Origin: Mycoplasmataceae bacterium | Lineage (GTDB): Bacteria; Bacillota_I; Bacilli_A; Mycoplasmatales; Mycoplasmoidaceae | Direction of reading: 5' to 3' | Length of the DNA stretch: 64,000 nucleotides | Assembly (NCBI GenBank): GCA_031265955.1 | Contig: JAISBY010000010.1 | Location: 372,001 to 436,000 of the forward strand | Shown here: piece by piece, positions 30,144-40,463 of the stretch | Layout of the letters: the number at the start of each line of letters is the position of its first letter | Numbering within the stretch: the first letter of the stretch is position 1 | Notes under the pieces: model-generated | Seen by the model: the letters and a program-made list of their open reading frames with translations, nothing else | The model's database searches: none | Told to the model about the DNA's origin: nothing | Position numbers and translations under genes: made by a program

Positions 30144-31550
30144 ATGCTTAAAGATAATAATCAAACCGACAAACTAAAAGAAGCTTGTGGCATCTTCGGC
30201 ATTTTTTCAAAACGCTCCATAGAAATACCTTCATTAATTTACTACGGATTGTTTTCATTGCAACACCGTGGACAAGAAGGTACTGGAATCGTAGTTAGTA
30301 ATTTTAAAAATGTTGATCAATATAAAGATGTTGGTTCGGTTGGCGAGGTGTTTAACCGAGAAATTATTAATGATCTAAATAAAATCAAACCGTGTTCGGG
30401 GGTTGGACACGTACGTTATTCTACTGCCGGTAGTAAAGGCGTTGAAAATGTGCAGCCCATTTTAACCAATACGCGAATCGGGCCCATTGCAATCGCTCAT
30501 AACGGAAATTTAATCAATGCCGATTTAATTCGTGATCAATTGGAAAAACAAGGTTCTAATTTTTATACTTCTGTTGACAGCGAATCAATTATCAAATTGA
30601 TCTCTAAAAACCTTACCTCCTTTGATATTGCTAATGCCGTTAAAAAAGCTGTAGCGATGATTAAAGGCTCGTTCAGTCTAATTATTATGACTAAAGATAA
30701 ACTTATTGGTTTACGTGATCCTTATGGTATTAGACCGTTATGCCTAGGAAAGTTACCGTCTGGCGCTTATGTTCTTTCTTCGGAATCATGTGCATTAGAT
30801 GTTGTGGGAGCGACTTTTGTAAGAGATATTAATAAGGGTGAAATGGTAATCATTAGTAAATCCGGAATTAAATCTATTAATTATTCTAAAAATGAAAAAC
30901 AACACACTTGCATTTTTGAATATGTTTATTTTGCTAGACCTGATTCCACGATTGATGGTATTAATTGTTATCTTTCTCGAATCGAGCAAGGAAAGATGTT
31001 ATTTAAAGAACATCCGTTAAAAGCCGATATGGTTATTTGCGCTCCCGATTCTGGTGTTCATGCTGCTACTGGTTATGCTCAAGCTAGCGGAATACCTTAT
31101 GGAGTCGGTTTGATTAAAAACCGATATATTGCTAGAACCTTTATTAAACCAACACAAGAATTACGCGAACGCTCAGTTTATATCAAGTTAAACCCACTAA
31201 GAATCAATGTAAAAGATAAAGACATTATTTTGATTGATGATTCGGTTGTTCGAGGCACAACTTCTCATTATTTGGTTCGTGCGCTTAAAAATGCTGGTGC
31301 TAAAAAAATATTTTTATTATCAGCCAGTCCGATGATTAAGCATCCTTGCTTTCTAGGAATTGATACTCCAACCAGAGAACACTTGTTAGCAGCGAAACAT
31401 TCATTAGAAGAAATGCGCAAAATGATTGGTTGTGATTATTTAGGGTTCTTAAGTATTGATAATTTAATCAAAACTTGTGGTAGTGTCAATAAATTTTGCA
31501 CAGGCTGTTTTGCTGGCAAATACCCAATTAAACCACCAAGAAACAAATAA
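30144..31550 (+). CDS. purF: Amidophosphoribosyltransferase
   Basis: 468-residue first enzyme of de novo purine synthesis. The N-terminal glutaminase nucleophile is Cys15 after a short propeptide (ACGIFG). Glutaminase motifs include LQHRGQEGTGI and GVGHVRYSTAG. The PRPP-binding loop is DIILIDDSVVRGTTS. The C-terminal cysteines (HPCFLG and NKFCTGCFAGKYP) match the Bacillus-type [4Fe-4S] form. There is no Shine-Dalgarno sequence; the mRNA is predicted leaderless. Confidence 0.96.
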   Translation: MLKDNNQTDKLKEACGIFGIFSKRSIEIPSLIYYGLFSLQHRGQEGTGIVVSNFKNVDQYKDVGSVGEVFNREIINDLNKIKPCSGVGHVRYSTAGSKGVENVQPILTNTRIGPIAIAHNGNLINADLIRDQLEKQGSNFYTSVDSESIIKLISKNLTSFDIANAVKKAVAMIKGSFSLIIMTKDKLIGLRDPYGIRPLCLGKLPSGAYVLSSESCALDVVGATFVRDINKGEMVIISKSGIKSINYSKNEKQHTCIFEYVYFARPDSTIDGINCYLSRIEQGKMLFKEHPLKADMVICAPDSGVHAATGYAQASGIPYGVGLIKNRYIARTFIKPTQELRERSVYIKLNPLRINVKDKDIILIDDSVVRGTTSHYLVRALKNAGAKKIFLLSASPMIKHPCFLGIDTPTREHLLAAKHSLEEMRKMIGCDYLGFLSIDNLIKTCGSVNKFCTGCFAGKYPIKPPRNK

Positions 31551-31576
31551 AAACAAGGCTCGCGAAACCTTGTTTT
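31550..31576. terminator. Bidirectional terminator between purF and the yfcE operon
   Basis: AAAACAAGG pairs with CCTTGTTTT around CTCGCGAAA. It can end both the plus-strand purF transcript and the minus-strand transcript, the latter reading into a T run. Confidence 0.8.
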
Positions 31577-31750
31577 GAATCATGGGTGTTTGTAAACTAT
31601 TATTATTCCTTGTTTATGTTACGGTTAATATTGGAGTATTAATCTTCTTATCTAACATTCTTAAAACTTCAAACAATCTACACTAATAATTTATCATAAA
31701 CTTTCCAAAAATTCAAAATTATTTTCATAAATTAATAAATTAATTTAAAT

Positions 31751-32224
31751 TTATACATATTTGATTTGAAATTTTAACAAGTCATTTTCGATTTCAATAA
31801 TGGCATAACTTTTTTGCAAAGCGGCATTACGAGGAAGAGAAATAGAACCAGGGTTTAAAAGATATGGTTTATTCTTGCCGTCAATGTAATCTTTATGAGA
31901 ATGACCGAAAATCACAATATCAGCATCATTCGCTTTGCCTAAATCTTTTAAACGTTTATATCACTTTTCTTGATTTCATGATCATTCGTTTGAACCATGC
32001 GTTAGAAGAAATTTAAACTCGCCATATATAAAGATTTCAACATTTTTCCAATCGTAGTCATTATTTCCATCCACAAAGTAATTAAAATATTGTTTCATGG
32101 TGCCAATGGAAGTACTATAGTCGCCAGCATGAATCACTAAATCGGCTGCTTCTTTTTCAATAACTTTGACCATTAAATCGTTTGTACCGTGACTATCTGA
32201 TAAAACTAAAATGCGCTTTTTCAT
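31751..32224 (-). CDS. YfcE/MJ0936-family metallophosphoesterase
   Basis: 157-residue calcineurin-like phosphodiesterase. Metal-binding motifs in order: SDSHG (about residue 9), HAGDY, GNND, the LTHGS and the final GHSHKDY, followed by NPGS. It is last in the minus-strand run hypothetical-uvrC-yfcE, spaced by 3 nt from uvrC. The likely substrate is a phosphodiester, unknown in vivo. The 3' part lies after TGA Trp codons. Confidence 0.92.
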
Positions 32225-32227
32225 ATC

Positions 32228-34015
32228 CTAATTCAATTTTTCTTTAATAAGTCTAGCAATATTTTCTTTAACATATTGGCTTAATTCACTTATTGATGCT
32301 TTCTTAATGTTGGCAATGTTGTCATAGTGGCTTAACAACTTGTTAATTGATGCTACCCCTAGCCCTGGAATTTCATTAAGCATAGTTTTAAAAGTAGAAT
32401 TTTTATATTTCTCTCTAAAGAAGTTGATGGCATAACGATGTACTTCCTCTTGAATATTTAATAGAAATAAATATACAGAAGAATGTTTATCTAAAGTTAT
32501 TTGTTTTTTATTTTGAAAAACAAGGCAATTTGTTTTATGATGGTTATCCTTTGAAAGTCCTATTACTGGGATGATACGATCTAAGTTTAATTCGTGTAAC
32601 GCTTTAGTCGCCGCATTTATTTGGATTAAGCCTCCATCCACAATAATTAAGTTAGGAAAGGCTGCACGGCCCTCTTTAATAGTTCTAGCGTATTGGCGTT
32701 TAATTACCTCGTAAATGGCTGCGTAATCTGAATTTGCGTCTAAATCATTGATGATGAATTTTCGATATAGATTTTTATTAAAAACACCATCTTCTAAAGC
32801 GACCATTCCCGCGACCTTATCATCTCCAAACAAATTAGATATATCGAAAACATTAATTAACGAAAGATTATCTAATGAAAGTATTTTTCTAAGCTCGTTA
32901 AAGGCCTCGTCTGTTTTTGCCTTATGTTGTTTGTAAATTAAGTAATTCGTTTGCATGTAATTTTTAGCGTTAAGAGCAGCGTTTTGTAAAATCGATTTAT
33001 GCTTGCCAGAAATCGGTTTGATAAATTTGAATCCGTTTAATTTTGTTAATTGCTTAATTACTACATTTGATAAATTGACATAACATTTTTTAGGAAGATT
33101 GTATGATTTGTAATAATATTGAATTAAATAATCATTCAACACTTCTTCATAATCATTAAATATTTCGGTAATTTGTTGATGTTTTGTTAATAATTTCCCA
33201 TTAACATAAGAAAAAACTACAATAGCCATCAAATTATCTTGAACGTGATAACCGACTATATCTTCATTTTGCGAACCGCGTAAATTAACAGTTTGAGATA
33301 AAGACATTTCCTTAGAAACATTTTTAATTTGTTCAATTAAGTCTAAGTTGCGTTTAGCTTCTTCGTAATTTAAATTTTGAGCAGCCTTTTGTTCTAATGT
33401 TCTTAATCCGTTAACGATTTTTTTAGGATCGCCTTTAAAAAAACTATCAATTTGCTTAATATAACCATCATACTGTTGCGATTTAATATTATTAATGCAC
33501 GGACCTAAACATTGACCAACATCATAATATAAACACTTATTTCTAGGAATGTAATTACACTTACGGAACGGGAATAATTTTAACAAAAGATTATATGTGT
33601 CATAACGGTTGCTTTTGGTTGTGGCAAACGGACCGTAATATTTCCCTTTAACTTTTTTGTAGTCACGTGTATATAGTAATCTCGGATGTAATTCATTAGT
33701 TAATAAAATGTATGGATAACTAGACCCGTCTTTCAAAAGAATATTGTATTTAGGATGATATTTGCGGATTAAATTTGCTTCTAATAACAACGATTCGTTT
33801 TCATTTCTTACTACAATAAAATCTACATCAACAATATGTTCGACTAATAATGATGTTTTACCATCTTTGGGACGGTCGAAGTATTGATGCGTACGATTAA
33901 ATAGATTTTTTGCCTTGCCAACATAAATTACTTGTCCATACTTATTTTTCCATAAATAAACTCCAGGTTTTTTAGGAATTCTTTCAAGTTTAAACTCTAA
34001 TTGTTGTCCTATCAT
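32228..34015 (-). CDS. uvrC: Excinuclease ABC subunit C
   Basis: 595-residue nucleotide-excision-repair nuclease. The N-terminal GIY-YIG domain is PGVYLWKNKYGQVIYVGKAKNLF; a central UVR motif and a Cys-rich stretch (CLYYDVGQCLGPC) follow; the C-terminal RNase H-like endonuclease has DISNLFGDDKVAGMV and IVDGG; the helix-hairpin-helix is at the end (LNEIPGLGVASINKLL). It has no internal TGA. It lies 2 nt from the upstream gene. Confidence 0.96.
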   Translation of the reverse strand: MIGQQLEFKLERIPKKPGVYLWKNKYGQVIYVGKAKNLFNRTHQYFDRPKDGKTSLLVEHIVDVDFIVVRNENESLLLEANLIRKYHPKYNILLKDGSSYPYILLTNELHPRLLYTRDYKKVKGKYYGPFATTKSNRYDTYNLLLKLFPFRKCNYIPRNKCLYYDVGQCLGPCINNIKSQQYDGYIKQIDSFFKGDPKKIVNGLRTLEQKAAQNLNYEEAKRNLDLIEQIKNVSKEMSLSQTVNLRGSQNEDIVGYHVQDNLMAIVVFSYVNGKLLTKHQQITEIFNDYEEVLNDYLIQYYYKSYNLPKKCYVNLSNVVIKQLTKLNGFKFIKPISGKHKSILQNAALNAKNYMQTNYLIYKQHKAKTDEAFNELRKILSLDNLSLINVFDISNLFGDDKVAGMVALEDGVFNKNLYRKFIINDLDANSDYAAIYEVIKRQYARTIKEGRAAFPNLIIVDGGLIQINAATKALHELNLDRIIPVIGLSKDNHHKTNCLVFQNKKQITLDKHSSVYLFLLNIQEEVHRYAINFFREKYKNSTFKTMLNEIPGLGVASINKLLSHYDNIANIKKASISELSQYVKENIARLIKEKLN

Positions 34016-34017
34016 AA

Positions 34018-34683
34018 TTACAACTTAATCCCTTGTAATTTAAATATGCGTTCTAACGAAGTGTAAATTAAATAGTCGTCATAACATTTTAATATGTAAA
34101 TATTATGCTTGGTATATATTTCTAATCCACGCATTGAAACCTTATAGTCAACAATGGTTTCAAAATCAATAGGATAAATACTAATATCACGGTTTAACAG
34201 GATTTTTTTAGTGGTGATAAATATTTCTCCACTTTTTTGGATTGGTAACATCACGTTATCTTGTAACTTATACAAACCAACGTTTTCATATTTGTAATAA
34301 ACCTTTTCATTTTTATCAACGGGAAAATCGCAAATTAGATTTTTTAAATTACGAATTTTAGCAAAAACAATATTATGGTAATGATTTAAATATTCGTATT
34401 CATAAGAATTTAATTCTAACCTTAGGAAGAATTTATCAATTATTTTTTCTAATTTTTCAATGTATTCTCTGTCATAGAATTCGTTCTTGTGCATTCATTT
34501 CTTCAAGATCTCAAATCGATAACGTAAAAAATCCTTTTCTTCACGAATTTTAAAGAAAGCTTTAATTTTTCATTTAGGAATATGCATGAAATTATCAAAA
34601 TTAAAATGCTTCTCCATTTTTAATCTGTAACGAATGTAAGCATAATCATTGGAACTGCGTTCAAATAATCGCAATAACGACAT
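34018..34683 (-). CDS. Hypothetical protein with a possible PH/GRAM-like C-terminal domain
   Basis: 221-residue protein with a basic, helical N-terminal half. The C-terminal part (about residues 145-215) has the strand pattern GEIFITTKKILLNRD...DFETIVDYKVSMRGLEIYT, resembling bacterial PH or GRAM-type domains; this is inferred by eye. First gene of the uvrC-yfcE operon. Its start is 5 nt from a minus-strand TATAAT (34694-34689), so it is predicted leaderless. No function is assigned. Confidence 0.72.
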
Positions 34684-34688
34684 ACTTT

Positions 34689-34694
34689 ATTATA
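34689..34694 (-). promoter_or_regulatory. -10 box of the 34683-uvrC-yfcE operon
   Basis: TATAAT on the minus strand ending 5 nt before the start codon at 34683. Confidence 0.55.
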
Positions 34695-34704
34695 ACTTAA
34701 ACCA

Positions 34705-34710
34705 TATAAT
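34705..34710 (+). promoter_or_regulatory. -10 box of the DUF192-like gene
   Basis: TATAAT 45 nt before the start at 34756, divergent to the minus-strand promoter at 34689-34694. Confidence 0.45.
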
Positions 34711-34755
34711 TAAATAGTGTATTGAAATAAAAAAGAGCGTAAATACGTTGATAAA

Positions 34756-35133
34756 ATGATTGCTAATTCCCTTGCGAGAAAAAGTCCGTTTTTTAGACGC
34801 AATTTAACTGTTAATAAATCTATCACAACAATTAAAATTATTAAATTAAAAAACACGGATAGTTATGTTGAAAGAATTGCTGGATATTCTTCGCTTGATG
34901 AAAACATCTGTTTCTTGATTGAACACGTTAAAAAATTTGACACATTTTTTTTTAATACCAAAATTGATTTGGTAGCAACTGATATGTATCATAAAGCCAT
35001 CATGGTAATTCACGATTTGGTTCCTGATACGATTCCTAGTTTACCAAAAGAAACACGTAACATTTGAGTACTTAGCGTTGGCACAATTCTAACTCATAAC
35101 ATTAAATTAAAAGATTGCGTTAGCACGCATTAA
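34756..35133 (+). CDS. DUF192-like protein
   Basis: 125-residue protein. The pattern of an IDLVATDMYHKA strand followed by VIHDLVPDTIPSLPKETRNIWVLSVGTIL and IKLKDCV at the end fits a divergent DUF192 domain (strand with D, a Pro-rich loop, then E/L-x-x-G-T and a final G/D). There is no signal peptide. Start ATG 34756 is 45 nt after a TATAAT (34705-34710), so it has a leader. It ends in TAA immediately followed by the reverse-complement stop of the opposing gene, with no intergenic bases. Confidence 0.55.
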
Positions 35134-37089
35134 TTACTTAATGTCTGTTCTTGCATAAACAAGTGCTGCAGTACCTAATAAAAGAATTGCAAAGCAGGTT
35201 CAAAATATCGTTAAGCTCGTACTACTATAGTAAACATCTTGCGAATAACTATACATACTACTAAATGCATCAGATGTCATAGTATCCTCTATTAATTTTT
35301 TTATTGAATATCTAGAGTTTGCATAACTTATGCCGTTCGCTGTATCGCTTTGATAGGTCGAAAAGGTTGGAAACGAAACAACGTCTTCATGACGTGAATC
35401 ATCGCTTTGAAGAACGAAACGTCAATTTCTTTGAGTTTTATTAGCTGTATTTAACAAATCTAAACCATATTCTTCTCATTGAATTAAACGAACCGCTATC
35501 TTACTATCTGAATTAGGATTATCTGTTCATTCACTTATTGGTGGTAAACCTAAATCAGGATTCATTGCATGTTGATTAAAAGCGTCGTTTAAAGCAATTC
35601 AATAGCCTCTCGTTATATCTTGTTTTATCATTCACCAAACTGCCATAAAGTCAAGTTCCATCGCTGTATCATAAGAATGATCGTTTGGTTTTACTTTATA
35701 AGGCAATGGGAAATCTGCATTATCAAAATAAATATCAGATTTTGTATCTACAAATAAATCATTTATGAAACGATTGCGATAATCGGAATCCTTAAGCGCT
35801 CCAAAATGGATTGAAGTTGGATCAGTTAAATCACACCCAAAAAATTGTGATTCTGGGTCATCAGGTTTGTAAGTTTCTAATTTCTTAACATAGTTTTCAG
35901 TTTTAGTTTTGTCAATATCATTTCTAAAAGTGGTAAAGTCTTTAATATCAAACCATTTACTGTTAAGTAACGATTGAAACGAAGAATTTTCTTCTTTATT
36001 GTAAAAAACTGAATTTAATGTCATTCCGGAAATTGAATACAAGTCTAGTAGATCTAAATTTATTGTAAGCATATCTCAATTTGCCGATAGAATGCCTTGA
36101 GTTGATACTAAGTTGTAATTAATTATTGGCATCGTAGATGAATCGTAGTTTTCAAAAATAGTATGAGAATCATTCAGTGAATAATGGCGATTGACATAAG
36201 TGCCAAATGCACTATGCTCTTGAAGCGACTTGGAACTATCAAAAGTACGATATAAACTAGACAACTGTTGCCCAATGTTAATGTATGAAACAAACTGATT
36301 GTGTGAATTTTTATTACCCTCATTCGCATATCGTGCCGTATTTCAGTTATTGGTAGGATCATTGTGATCATCGGTAAAATATTTAACATGACTCGCATTA
36401 ACAACATCGTGAAACACGCCGTTTTGATCGGGATAACGTTTGCTTGCTAATGTAACTGCATATTTATCTCGCACATAAGATTCTGGTGTCTTAGCGATGA
36501 TTGGCATAATGGTATATAGCAAGTTAAATACAATCGCAATGCCGATGGTAGTCACCATAATGCTAATTTTACCGGCAACTGTACTTATCAAAATACCAAT
36601 TGATCCGAAAAATAAAAAAATAATTAATGTTGCTAATAAAATTCCCATTTCAATTTCAAAAACGTTTGAAGGTGTAATGCCATTAGGATTTTTAACTAAA
36701 TCATATTGCCCAAAGAAAAACATTCCCAACGCTAAAATCATTGCGAGAATAATTATCATAAAAGCGGTAACTAAGAAACATACAAATTTTGCACTAACTA
36801 TTTTCCAATGATTAATTGGTTTAGACATGATGATTAGCTCTGTACCATCATCACGACCTTCACGAAAAATAACTACTACTACTATTGAAGCAACGATGGA
36901 TAAAACCAAAGTTGAAATCGCTTGAATATCCACTATATTGTTATTTCAGATCGCTGTGGGACCAAGCTTGGTAAGCATTGGAACAAAAATAAGAATAAGG
37001 AAAAGATATAACAAAAATAAACCAACTGCAAATCATACCGATTTACGTTTTAATACATTCGTTTGTAGATAATAGTAGTAACTTAACAT
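35134..37089 (-). CDS. ABC-2 type transporter permease with a large extracellular domain
   Basis: 651-residue membrane protein. It has N-terminal helices, then the cytoplasmic loop motif DDGTELIIMSKPINHWK shared with the sister permease at 38144, several more helices, a very long hydrophilic region (about residues 230-610) and a last helix just before the C-terminus. It starts 1 nt after the ATPase stop. Together with 37091 and 38144 it forms a heteromeric exporter-like system; the cargo is unknown. Confidence 0.85.
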
Positions 37090-37090
37090 C

Positions 37091-38134
37091 CTAGCCTTTT
37101 TCTGTATCAACCGATCCTTTGATGACTAACTTACTATAAACTTGATCCAACGAAGGTTCAATTCGAGAAAACTTGGTAAAGGTAATACCGTTTTTGATTA
37201 ATTCCTTTTGCAAGGTAATCGCTTTGTCTTCGGTTGCAAAATTAACAACCATGGCATCGTTAGCATCATTAGAATAATGTTTTAAATGTTGAGCTTTTAA
37301 ATATTTTTTGGTAATTACATCATTACTAGTAGCAATTTCATAACGATGAGTTGAAAATTTATTCATTAATGTTTTTTTATCACCTGAATAAATGATTTTG
37401 CCACCATCTAAAATTGTGGCAGAATCGGCATATCGATCTAATTCAGCAAGCACATGGGAAGAAATAAAAATGGCTTTGCGTTTTTTTCTTAAGTCTATTA
37501 GCAATGAAAAGAATTCAGTTCTAGCCTTTGGATCCAAATTTGCTACTGGCTCATCCATAATAATGATGTCGGGGTCATGAATTAATGCTTGAGCTAGTAA
37601 AATTTTCTTTTTTTGACCACTGGAAAAAGAATTAGGTGTTTTGTGGCGCAAGCTTCACATACGAAGTGACTTTAATTTACGAATAGCAAATTTCTTAGCA
37701 TCTTTATGCGTTAATCCAGAAAGCATAGTCATTCATTGCAAATATTTAATCGCCGATAATCTTTCAGGGAAACGAGCATTTTCAGGAATATAACCTAATT
37801 TTCTTTTAGCTTTTTCTTTATTGTTTTTAAACCCATTCACTAGAATTGTACCGTTTCAATTGGTATAAGCACCAATCAAACATTTGATGGTAGTAGTTTT
37901 ACCAGCGCCGTTTGCTCCGATAAAAGCATGGAATTCTCCTGGATACACATTGAAAGAAATTTGTTGAACAGCCGGTAATTTTTTGGCGAAATAACGTTTG
38001 GTAAGATTTTTTACATACAAAATAGGCTTATTTTGTAAATCATCATATTCACGTATATGATCTTCGTCATATTTACGAGTAACGAAGAACGGTTTTTTTA
38101 TTTTTAAAATCTTGTTGGGTTTTAATCTTTTCAT
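37091..38134 (-). CDS. ABC transporter ATP-binding protein
   Basis: 347-residue ATPase. Walker A GANGAGKTTT, Q-loop region around YIPENARFPERL, signature SFSSGQKKK, Walker B IIIMDEP and the H-loop SSHVLAEL are present. There is an extra N-terminal extension of about 40 residues before the nucleotide domain. Start ATG 38134 has the ribosome-binding site AAAGGA. It lies between the two permease genes, 9 nt after one stop and 1 nt before the other start. Confidence 0.95.
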
Positions 38135-38143
38135 ATTGATCCT

Positions 38144-40441
38144 TTATTTGAAATCGGTTCTAATGTACACTGTGAAAGCAATCATGGTTAAAACAATGGC
38201 AAAAGTTGTTCAGAGTAATACCAATTGGTAATCTTGGAATTTTGCTGTTGTTGAATATGTTGCTCCCAATTGTTCATAAATTAATGGAAAATTAGTAGAA
38301 GTTGTAACTAAATTAGCGTCATAATTAAAATCACGATTTAAAGCCAAACTAAGTTCATCATCATCAGTGTCTTCCTCAAGCCCGGATAATGTTGCATTAC
38401 TATAACCCACTTCTCATTCTGATGAAATTCATTGAAGAATAGCTCTTGCACGTAAAATTTGATCATCGGTAAAATATGAAACTTGTTGTCCTGTTTCACT
38501 ACCATTAGCCCAATTATATTCGGGCGGAATTTCAACCCCGATTTGAGCCTGAATCATTGGGCAAATCGTCATTAAAATACCTGCAGGAATTGAAATGTCA
38601 GTATCAGGAATATTAATCATTCCCATATTGTATTGGTCGTCATCGTTAATGATTAGTGGTAAAACAGGCTGAGAAGTAAAATTTAAACCAGGAAAAAATT
38701 CAGTGCTCAAAGGAGTGTTATTAGCCGCCTTATATATTCGCGAATTTATCTTTTTAGTCATTTCTTTAAAAATATAAAGCTTAAACATTGCCATCGTCTT
38801 CATTAATTTTTCGTTAGCAATTTCTGGTGATACATTATGATCTCAAAAAACATCTTCAAAAATTCCATTTTTATCCGAAAGCGGTTCTCCGTCTAAATTT
38901 GTTGAACCATTATTCGCTCCAACCAAAGTCATATGAATAAAATTGTAGATGGAATTTGATGACTCGCAACGTTCTAAATCTGCTTCAGTTAGTACTTTTG
39001 AATAAGAAGAATCTTGACTAATTCAAACATCACTACAGTCAGGAACGATTTCAGGATGCCACAAACTATCTCAATATTTATCTTCATCAGGTCCGGGCGC
39101 TTGTGGATTATTTAAATAGTTTTGAGCTGCATCTAATTCGTCCCCAAAATTATAAGTTCTTACGTCTAATGTTTTAGTTCCACCATCAAAAATAGCTCCT
39201 AAAACTATATCAAACACTTCTTTTTGTAAATCATTCACAGCTAGATCATTTGGTGTGTAATACAACAAATTATTCATTCCACCAGCAATTCCGTTATGTC
39301 CCTTCGCAACTTTAAATTTACTTGGGGTAAGTGAACTAATTAATGATGAGGTTTGGGCGTTGGAATCACCAAGCATTACGATGTTTTCATCAGTTATTAG
39401 ATTAACGTATCGGTTTAATACAGTCATCAAAGATTGCTCAATGTTACCAAAATCAAATTTTAACGAACTAACATTTGCAGGAATAGAGACAAAGTAATAA
39501 GGTAAAACATCGTCGGTTTGATTAATTATCTCTTGTTCTAATTGGTAATCAAAAAAGCGGTTATGTCCAAAAGAATTCCCAGCATCTTTGGTGGCCGAGT
39601 TATTTAACCCTCCCATATTATTTAATAAGTTGAATTGTCCAATAGCATCAAAATAATTGGTGAGATTACTCTTAGTTTTATGCTGATAACCTTCTCATGC
39701 TTTTTTTTCATCAGAAAGATTTAGGAAATCAATATAAGGGTTATCGGCACTCAAATTATAATTTGGAGTTAATGCGGCAAAAGAATGTTCTTCGTTATCT
39801 TTCGCTAAATAACGCGTACTAATAATGGCGTGATTATCATCTATTGCTAAGCCTGCTGGAGATTTAATTACCAAAGCATTAACGGTCGATAGAATGCTTA
39901 ACAAAACTATAATCACTACATTTGCCAAAATAGTTCAAATTTTATTGGCAAACAAAGAAATCAAAGTGGCGAACATGCCAAAGATAATCAAAATAATTAA
40001 ATTAGAAAACAGCATTGATACAACTAAACCGGACACTTCGTTAGAAGATACATCTTTTAGCAAAAACGTTAGCGGAGCAATTACTAAAGATATCAAAGTA
40101 AAGAAAAATGAAAAAGCAAAAAATAAAAAAAATTTAATAATAGTTATCTTGCTTCGATTAATGGGTTTGGATAACAAAATTAACTCAGTACCATCGTCTT
40201 GATAATCTTTAAAAATAGTAATCGAAATCAACGCTCCAAATATTGAACCTACATATAACAAAATAGTTTGTGGCGCTAAGGCAATATTGTGTCACAACTC
40301 TCAAGGGCTCATACTTAATATAGCCGGAACAATTACAAGTAAAACGGCAGTAAAAAAAATATAAAGTGTACCAAAAATTCAGATTGTTTTCTTTTTGATA
40401 AGACTTTGAGCAAGAAACCTAAGATATGTCCACCCAATCAT
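38144..40441 (-). CDS. ABC-2 type transporter permease with a very large extracellular domain
   Basis: 765-residue permease, the first gene of the three-gene ABC operon. N-terminal helices, the loop motif DDGTELILLSKPINRSK (same as in the 35134 permease), further helices, then about 500 hydrophilic residues and a C-terminal helix ending IRTDFK (the sister ends ARTDIK). It is read through many TGA Trp codons. Start ATG 40441 is 9 nt from a minus-strand TATAAT (40456-40451). Confidence 0.85.
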
Positions 40442-40450
40442 CAGGGCAAA

Positions 40451-40456
40451 ATTATA
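40451..40456 (-). promoter_or_regulatory. -10 box of the ABC-2 operon
   Basis: TATAAT on the minus strand, 9 nt before the start at 40441, inside the 22-nt gap after ileS. Leader is at most a few bases. Confidence 0.5.
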
Positions 40457-40463
40457 TTTTTTT

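Noticed and set aside
31577-31750. Possible small RNA between the purF terminator and yfcE
   Set aside because: A short inverted repeat (TTAATA/TATTAA around 31625-31642) is present, but there is no clear promoter or terminator assigned to it.
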